A DNA stretch of 64,000 bases from Bacteroidia bacterium (GTDB lineage: Bacteria > Bacteroidota > Bacteroidia > Flavobacteriales_E > Vicingaceae): NCBI GenBank assembly GCA_030433355.1, contig JAUIMG010000006.1, forward strand, positions 59,450 through 123,449, in the 5' to 3' direction. The translations under genes and the position numbers were made by a program. Below the pieces are notes generated by a model. It made no database searches. It saw only the letters and a list, made by a program, of their open reading frames with translations, and was not told where the DNA came from. How positions within the stretch are numbered: position 1 is the stretch's first letter; each line of letters starts with the position of its first letter. Below are positions 61,511 through 64,000 of this stretch, piece by piece.

Positions 61511-61519
61511 TTGTAGGGC
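61322..61519 (+). repeat. attC-like junction A
   Basis: About 198 bases. It opens with TTTGCCAAC, then the left arm CTGTATAGTGCATTGTTGG (61334-61352), a perfect 22-bp palindrome with core AATCCGCTAGCGGATT (61392-61413), a hairpin AAAACCGC-AAA-GCGGTTTT (61431-61449), and the right arm CCACAACGCACCATACAG (61487-61504) that pairs with the left arm apart from two mismatches and a bulge. It closes with AAACGTTGTAGGGC. The last 71 bases before the core differ from junction B at only two positions. Confidence 0.8.
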
Positions 61520-62343
61520 ATTAAATCTACAATTAAAAAGAAATTAATCTTAGATGACTTTTAAACTAACAATCGCAATCATTTTATTTTTCTTGTCAAT
61601 TACTAGTTTTTCGCAAAATGACGATGATGAAGAACTAATTCAAAACTTTTACTATTCCTGCAAGTCTGACAGCTACGGTGCGTTCAACAACGTAAATAAG
61701 GGGATTCAATTATTTGACACAAAACAGTACAATAGGTCGATAAATAACTTCTCTAAGGCGTTACAAAAAGACAACAACTATTGTGACCCTTATTATTTAA
61801 TAGGTTATTGCCATCAGAAAATGGGTAATTATGAGAAAGCACTAAAATATTGCGACAGTACACTATTAATTAATCCTAAAAGTGCCTCTGCAATTATTGT
61901 AAAAGCAAATACACTTTATTTACTCTCGGACACCAGTGGAGCTGCAGAGCTATTTGAACAAGTGATAGACTTGATACCTGACAAGATTGACGGCTACTAT
62001 GGTCAAGCACTTATGCTTCATAAACTTGGACAACATAATAAAGCAAAAGACATTTTAACTCAACTTGACACTAAAAACATAAAGACTCCTAATATTCGAG
62101 AAAAAAGGAAAATCAAAGAGCTAAAGGCTAGATTAAACAAAAAATAAAAACGCCCTACAACAAGCTGTATAGTGCATTGTGGGTAAGGCTGTTTGGCGAG
62201 TTTTAAAGCTATTTACAAGCTCGCAAAATCCGCTAGCGGATTTTGTTTTGAAGCGCAATTTACAAAACCGCCTCGCGGTTTTTGCTAAGTGCTAAACTGA
62301 AATTGTATCTTTATCAAAACCACAACGCACCATACAGTAAACG
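61511..62343 (+). mobile_element. Cassette-like unit 2 (TPR protein)
   Basis: A single-ORF unit of 833 bases. Its first ten bases with the preceding G, GTTGTAGGGC (61510-61519), are the exact reverse complement of GCCCTACAAC (62152-62161) at its own end. Junction homology stops at both boundaries. Confidence 0.65.
61554..62147 (+). CDS. Exported TPR-repeat protein
   Basis: A 197-residue periplasmic protein with a signal peptide (ending ITSFSQ) and three to four TPRs (NNVNKGIQLFDTKQYNRSINNFSKALQKDNNYCDPYYLIGYCHQKMGNYEKALKYCDSTLLINPKSASAIIVKANTLYLLSDTSGAAELFEQVIDLIPDKIDGYYGQALMLHKLGQHNKAKDIL). It probably mediates a protein contact. It is the sole gene of the second unit, and its stop lies four bases before the junction core. 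Confidence 0.82.
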   Translation: MTFKLTIAIILFFLSITSFSQNDDDEELIQNFYYSCKSDSYGAFNNVNKGIQLFDTKQYNRSINNFSKALQKDNNYCDPYYLIGYCHQKMGNYEKALKYCDSTLLINPKSASAIIVKANTLYLLSDTSGAAELFEQVIDLIPDKIDGYYGQALMLHKLGQHNKAKDILTQLDTKNIKTPNIREKRKIKELKARLNKK

Positions 62344-62352
62344 TTGTGCATA
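62152..62352 (+). repeat. attC-like junction B
   Basis: Same plan as junction A: GCCCTACAAC, left arm CTGTATAGTGCATTGTGG (62165-62182), the identical 22-bp palindrome (62224-62245), hairpin AAAACCGC-CTC-GCGGTTTT (62264-62282), right arm CCACAACGCACCATACAG (62320-62337) and the closing AAACGTTGTGCATAAG. Bases after the GTTGT differ completely from junction A. Confidence 0.8.
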
Positions 62353-62364
62353 AGCTGATAACTC

Positions 62365-63096
62365 ATGGAAGAAAAAGATAAACCAATTACAAAAGAGGAA
62401 GCATTCTCAGCAAAAGCAAAAAATCTTTTTTTTAAAGCTTGGAATGACTCTGTTATAAGCCAGCTAATTGCAACAGCTCTATTGATTCTAGTTCCAATTT
62501 TATTAACTGCCCTATTTCAATTTCTTGAGGTAAACTCTATTTCAGAGTTTTTCTTAACTCTTCTTAGTATTAAGATTAAACTAAGTATGTTATTACTTTT
62601 TTCTATCTTACTACTAACAGGGTATTTTATCTATTTAAGGTATCAAAAAAAGAAGACCAAAACCATAAAAAATATTTTAAGAACCAAGGTGGGGAATTAT
62701 AGAGTAGGTGATTTAAATAATATTTTAGTTACCACTTATATTGAAGCTCCAGTAAATGTAAAACCAGTTTTGGGTGTAGATCAGTTAGACCTATTAACCC
62801 TTCTTAGAATTTTCATTCCTGCATTTAGCACAGGTGTATCTCATGACCATCCAGGTCTTGATGGTTTTTATATGTATTATAAATTGGGGCCAAAACTTAT
62901 TTCTTATGGAATTTGTAAACTAGTTCCATCATTAGATAATGATAGTCCAAGTAATATAAACTCTTATGACATTATCATTTCAGATGATGGCCTTAAGTTT
63001 TTTGCTCTAATAGAAAGTTTAGATAGAATTGAGAATAAGGAGCATTATGACAATCAATTCAATGAGATGAAGAAGAAAGCAGAAAAGATAAAATAA
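62365..63096 (+). CDS. Membrane protein of unknown function
   Basis: A 243-residue protein with two membrane helices (about residues 33-53 and 68-88), a basic stretch RYQKKKTKTIKNILRTKVG, and a soluble C-terminal domain (RVGDLNNILVTTYIEAPVNVKPVLGVDQLDLLTLLRIFIPAFSTGVSHDHPG...YYKLGPKLISYGICKLVPSLDND). I do not recognise a family. It is the first gene of unit 3, starting 14 bases after the core. Confidence 0.65.
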   Translation: MEEKDKPITKEEAFSAKAKNLFFKAWNDSVISQLIATALLILVPILLTALFQFLEVNSISEFFLTLLSIKIKLSMLLLFSILLLTGYFIYLRYQKKKTKTIKNILRTKVGNYRVGDLNNILVTTYIEAPVNVKPVLGVDQLDLLTLLRIFIPAFSTGVSHDHPGLDGFYMYYKLGPKLISYGICKLVPSLDNDSPSNINSYDIIISDDGLKFFALIESLDRIENKEHYDNQFNEMKKKAEKIK

Positions 63097-63130
63097 TGCA
63101 AATAAACAAGTTAAAATAACACTGTTTTAA

Positions 63131-63550
63131 ATGAAATTAACGCTGACAGCTATATTGTTTTGCTTTTTAAATCTTTCTTTTGGACAGACTGACAAGAAAC
63201 ACCCAATTGACATTGAACTGCAAAACTGCCTTGACTCAAGTGAAAACTACACGACAAAAGGAATGACTGATTGTGTTGTTCGAGCTACTAAAAAATGGGA
63301 CGAAGAACTCAATAAAAAGTATCAAGAACTATTGCATTTATTGCCAAGTGAGCAAAAAGAAAAACTAAAAATTGCTCAACGCCAATGGATTGAATACCGC
63401 AACAAGGAAATTGAATTTTCAAATCAAATTTATTCAGAAATGCAAGGAACTATGTGGATTCCTGTTTTTGCACAAACCAAACTTGAATTGACTAAACAAA
63501 GAGCATTAGTAATTGAGGGTTACATAGCTAACTTGACAATAGATAAATAA
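63131..63550 (+). CDS. LprI/DUF1311-like exported protein
   Basis: A 139-residue protein with a signal peptide (ending LSFGQ) and the LprI N-terminal-like (DUF1311) plan: LQNCLDS...GMTDCVVRATKKWDEELNKKYQELLHLLPSEQKEKLKIAQRQWIEYRNKE, with the two conserved cysteines. LprI-type proteins bind or inhibit lysozyme in some bacteria; that role here is not shown. Its stop overlaps the next ATG by one base (TAATG). Confidence 0.82.
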   Translation: MKLTLTAILFCFLNLSFGQTDKKHPIDIELQNCLDSSENYTTKGMTDCVVRATKKWDEELNKKYQELLHLLPSEQKEKLKIAQRQWIEYRNKEIEFSNQIYSEMQGTMWIPVFAQTKLELTKQRALVIEGYIANLTIDK

Positions 63551-63891
63551 TGGAACAGGAACCTACTCCAATAATTGAACTAATCGGACTGATTCTTTTT
63601 TTAGGGTCCATTACATTTTTAATTGGTGCACTGTTCCAAACATATATTCTTTGGAGAAACAAAAAATCACTTTTGTCAAGCTTGACTGTAATCATTCTGA
63701 CTAGAATCCTGACCGTAATTAGTTCATACTTCATTTGGGCATTTTGGGAATTACCTATTGACATTTTGTTCTTGTTCTTCTTTTTGCCAGCAGTTTTACC
63801 AGAAATGATATTAAGTCTATTAATCTTGAAACTTTTTGGAAATGAAATATTTAAAAGTAAAAAGCCAATGCACAACAAAGAACTGTGCTAA
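63550..63891 (+). CDS. Small membrane protein of unknown function
   Basis: A 113-residue protein with three hydrophobic segments (about 8-28, 40-66 and 70-98), ending in a basic tail KSKKPMHNKELC. It is translationally coupled to the LprI-like gene. Its last codons are built from the ATGCACAAC element that matches the start core of this unit, so the reading frame runs into the junction. Family unknown. Confidence 0.6.
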   Translation: MEQEPTPIIELIGLILFLGSITFLIGALFQTYILWRNKKSLLSSLTVIILTRILTVISSYFIWAFWELPIDILFLFFFLPAVLPEMILSLLILKLFGNEIFKSKKPMHNKELC

Positions 63892-63921
63892 AATCCAAAT
63901 AGAATATCCTTTATTTTAAAT

Positions 63922-64000
63922 TTAAATTGGTTTCATTCCTTTATAAGTTTCATCATACATTAATCCTGATTTAGCTATTGCAAATGCTTGTTTTAAAAGC
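63922..64000 (-). CDS. C-terminal end of a probable IS110-family transposase (partial)
   Basis: The last 25 codons of a leftward gene that continues beyond the window: LLKQAFAIAKSGLMYDETYKGMKPI-stop. The phrase K-Q-AFAIAKSGL-YDE-Y resembles the C-terminus of IS110/IS1111-type transposases, which end in a similar helix. Only the tail is visible, so the family is tentative. It begins 46 bases after the end of unit 3. Confidence 0.45.
   Translation of the reverse strand, partial: LLKQAFAIAKSGLMYDETYKGMKPI

Larger units (their letters stand above)
62344..63876 (+). mobile_element. Cassette-like unit 3 (three genes)
   Basis: It starts with GTTGTGCAT (62343-62351), whose exact reverse complement ATGCACAAC lies at 63868-63876. 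Its junction is not recognisable after that point, so the true right end may be further on or interrupted. It holds three ORFs, unlike the other units. Confidence 0.5.

Noticed and set aside
61322..62352. Two repeats as a CRISPR array
   Set aside because: Only two copies, about 200 bp each, separated by a full gene; no short regular spacers and no cas genes.
63528..63878. Leftward ORF opposite the small membrane protein gene
   Set aside because: The plus-strand frame is coupled to the LprI-like gene (TAATG) and fits the array direction; the reverse frame has no support.

Overview
The window reads as a chromosomal segment of an AT-rich member of the Bacteroidota, most likely a marine Cytophagales-type bacterium. 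The phylum call rests on about twenty copies of the Bacteroidota -7 promoter element TAnnTTTG placed just upstream of genes, on very few Shine-Dalgarno sites, and on families typical of the phylum (DUF4249-like lipoprotein, GumN/TraB protein, DUF3570/DUF4266, YkuD_2 transpeptidase, long-form GAPDH, LysM plus periplasmic-binding fusion). The order is inferred from overall gene content and is less certain.

Layout. 1-9.2 kb: dnaK, a lipoprotein, panB, a TPR/beta-propeller protein, an RluA-type pseudouridine synthase, a SixA-like phosphatase, ilvE and a fatty-acid-hydroxylase-like membrane enzyme. 9.2-12.2 kb: a leftward egtB-egtD-DUF427 ergothioneine operon followed by a MarR regulator. 12.3-18.1 kb: a probable specialised-metabolism locus with a type III polyketide synthase, a methyltransferase and an FAD enzyme leftward, and a divergent UbiA prenyltransferase. 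18.1-40.8 kb: housekeeping genes (phosphohexomutase, mltG, trmD, rplS, folD, ffh, argS, arginase, ftsK, lolA, guaA) with several exported proteins and regulators. 40.9-45.4 kb: a DAO-type oxidoreductase, then a thioredoxin-apbE-DUF4266-DUF3570 operon that looks like a cell-envelope flavinylation module. 45.5-59.9 kb: dapF, an HtrA protease, gap, rocD, a TMTC-like TPR membrane protein, rlmD, aroK and others. 60.0 kb: tRNA-Lys.

60.3-64.0 kb is the most unusual part. Rightward ORFs (LRR lipoprotein, TPR protein, membrane protein, LprI-like protein, small membrane protein) are separated by two nearly identical junctions of about 200 bp. Each junction has long imperfect inverted-repeat arms and two inner hairpins. 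The first 9-10 bases of every unit are the exact reverse complement of the last 9-10 bases of the same unit, and sequence shared by the junctions ends exactly at that point. This is the logic of integron gene cassettes (a G^TT core and an attC folded from the unit's own two ends), but with much longer attC-like elements and no integrase in view. The array is preceded by three tight palindromes and followed by what looks like the C-terminus of an IS110-type transposase.

Working together: the MarR promoter and the UbiA/type III PKS intergenic region share a 12-base palindromic motif, suggesting one regulator for both. Ergothioneine, thioredoxin-like and flavinylation genes point to investment in redox handling at the envelope. 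Several genes (marR, guaA, rlmD, and nearly the DUF4249-like gene) have the -7 element only 4-5 bases from the start codon, so their mRNAs are predicted to be leaderless.
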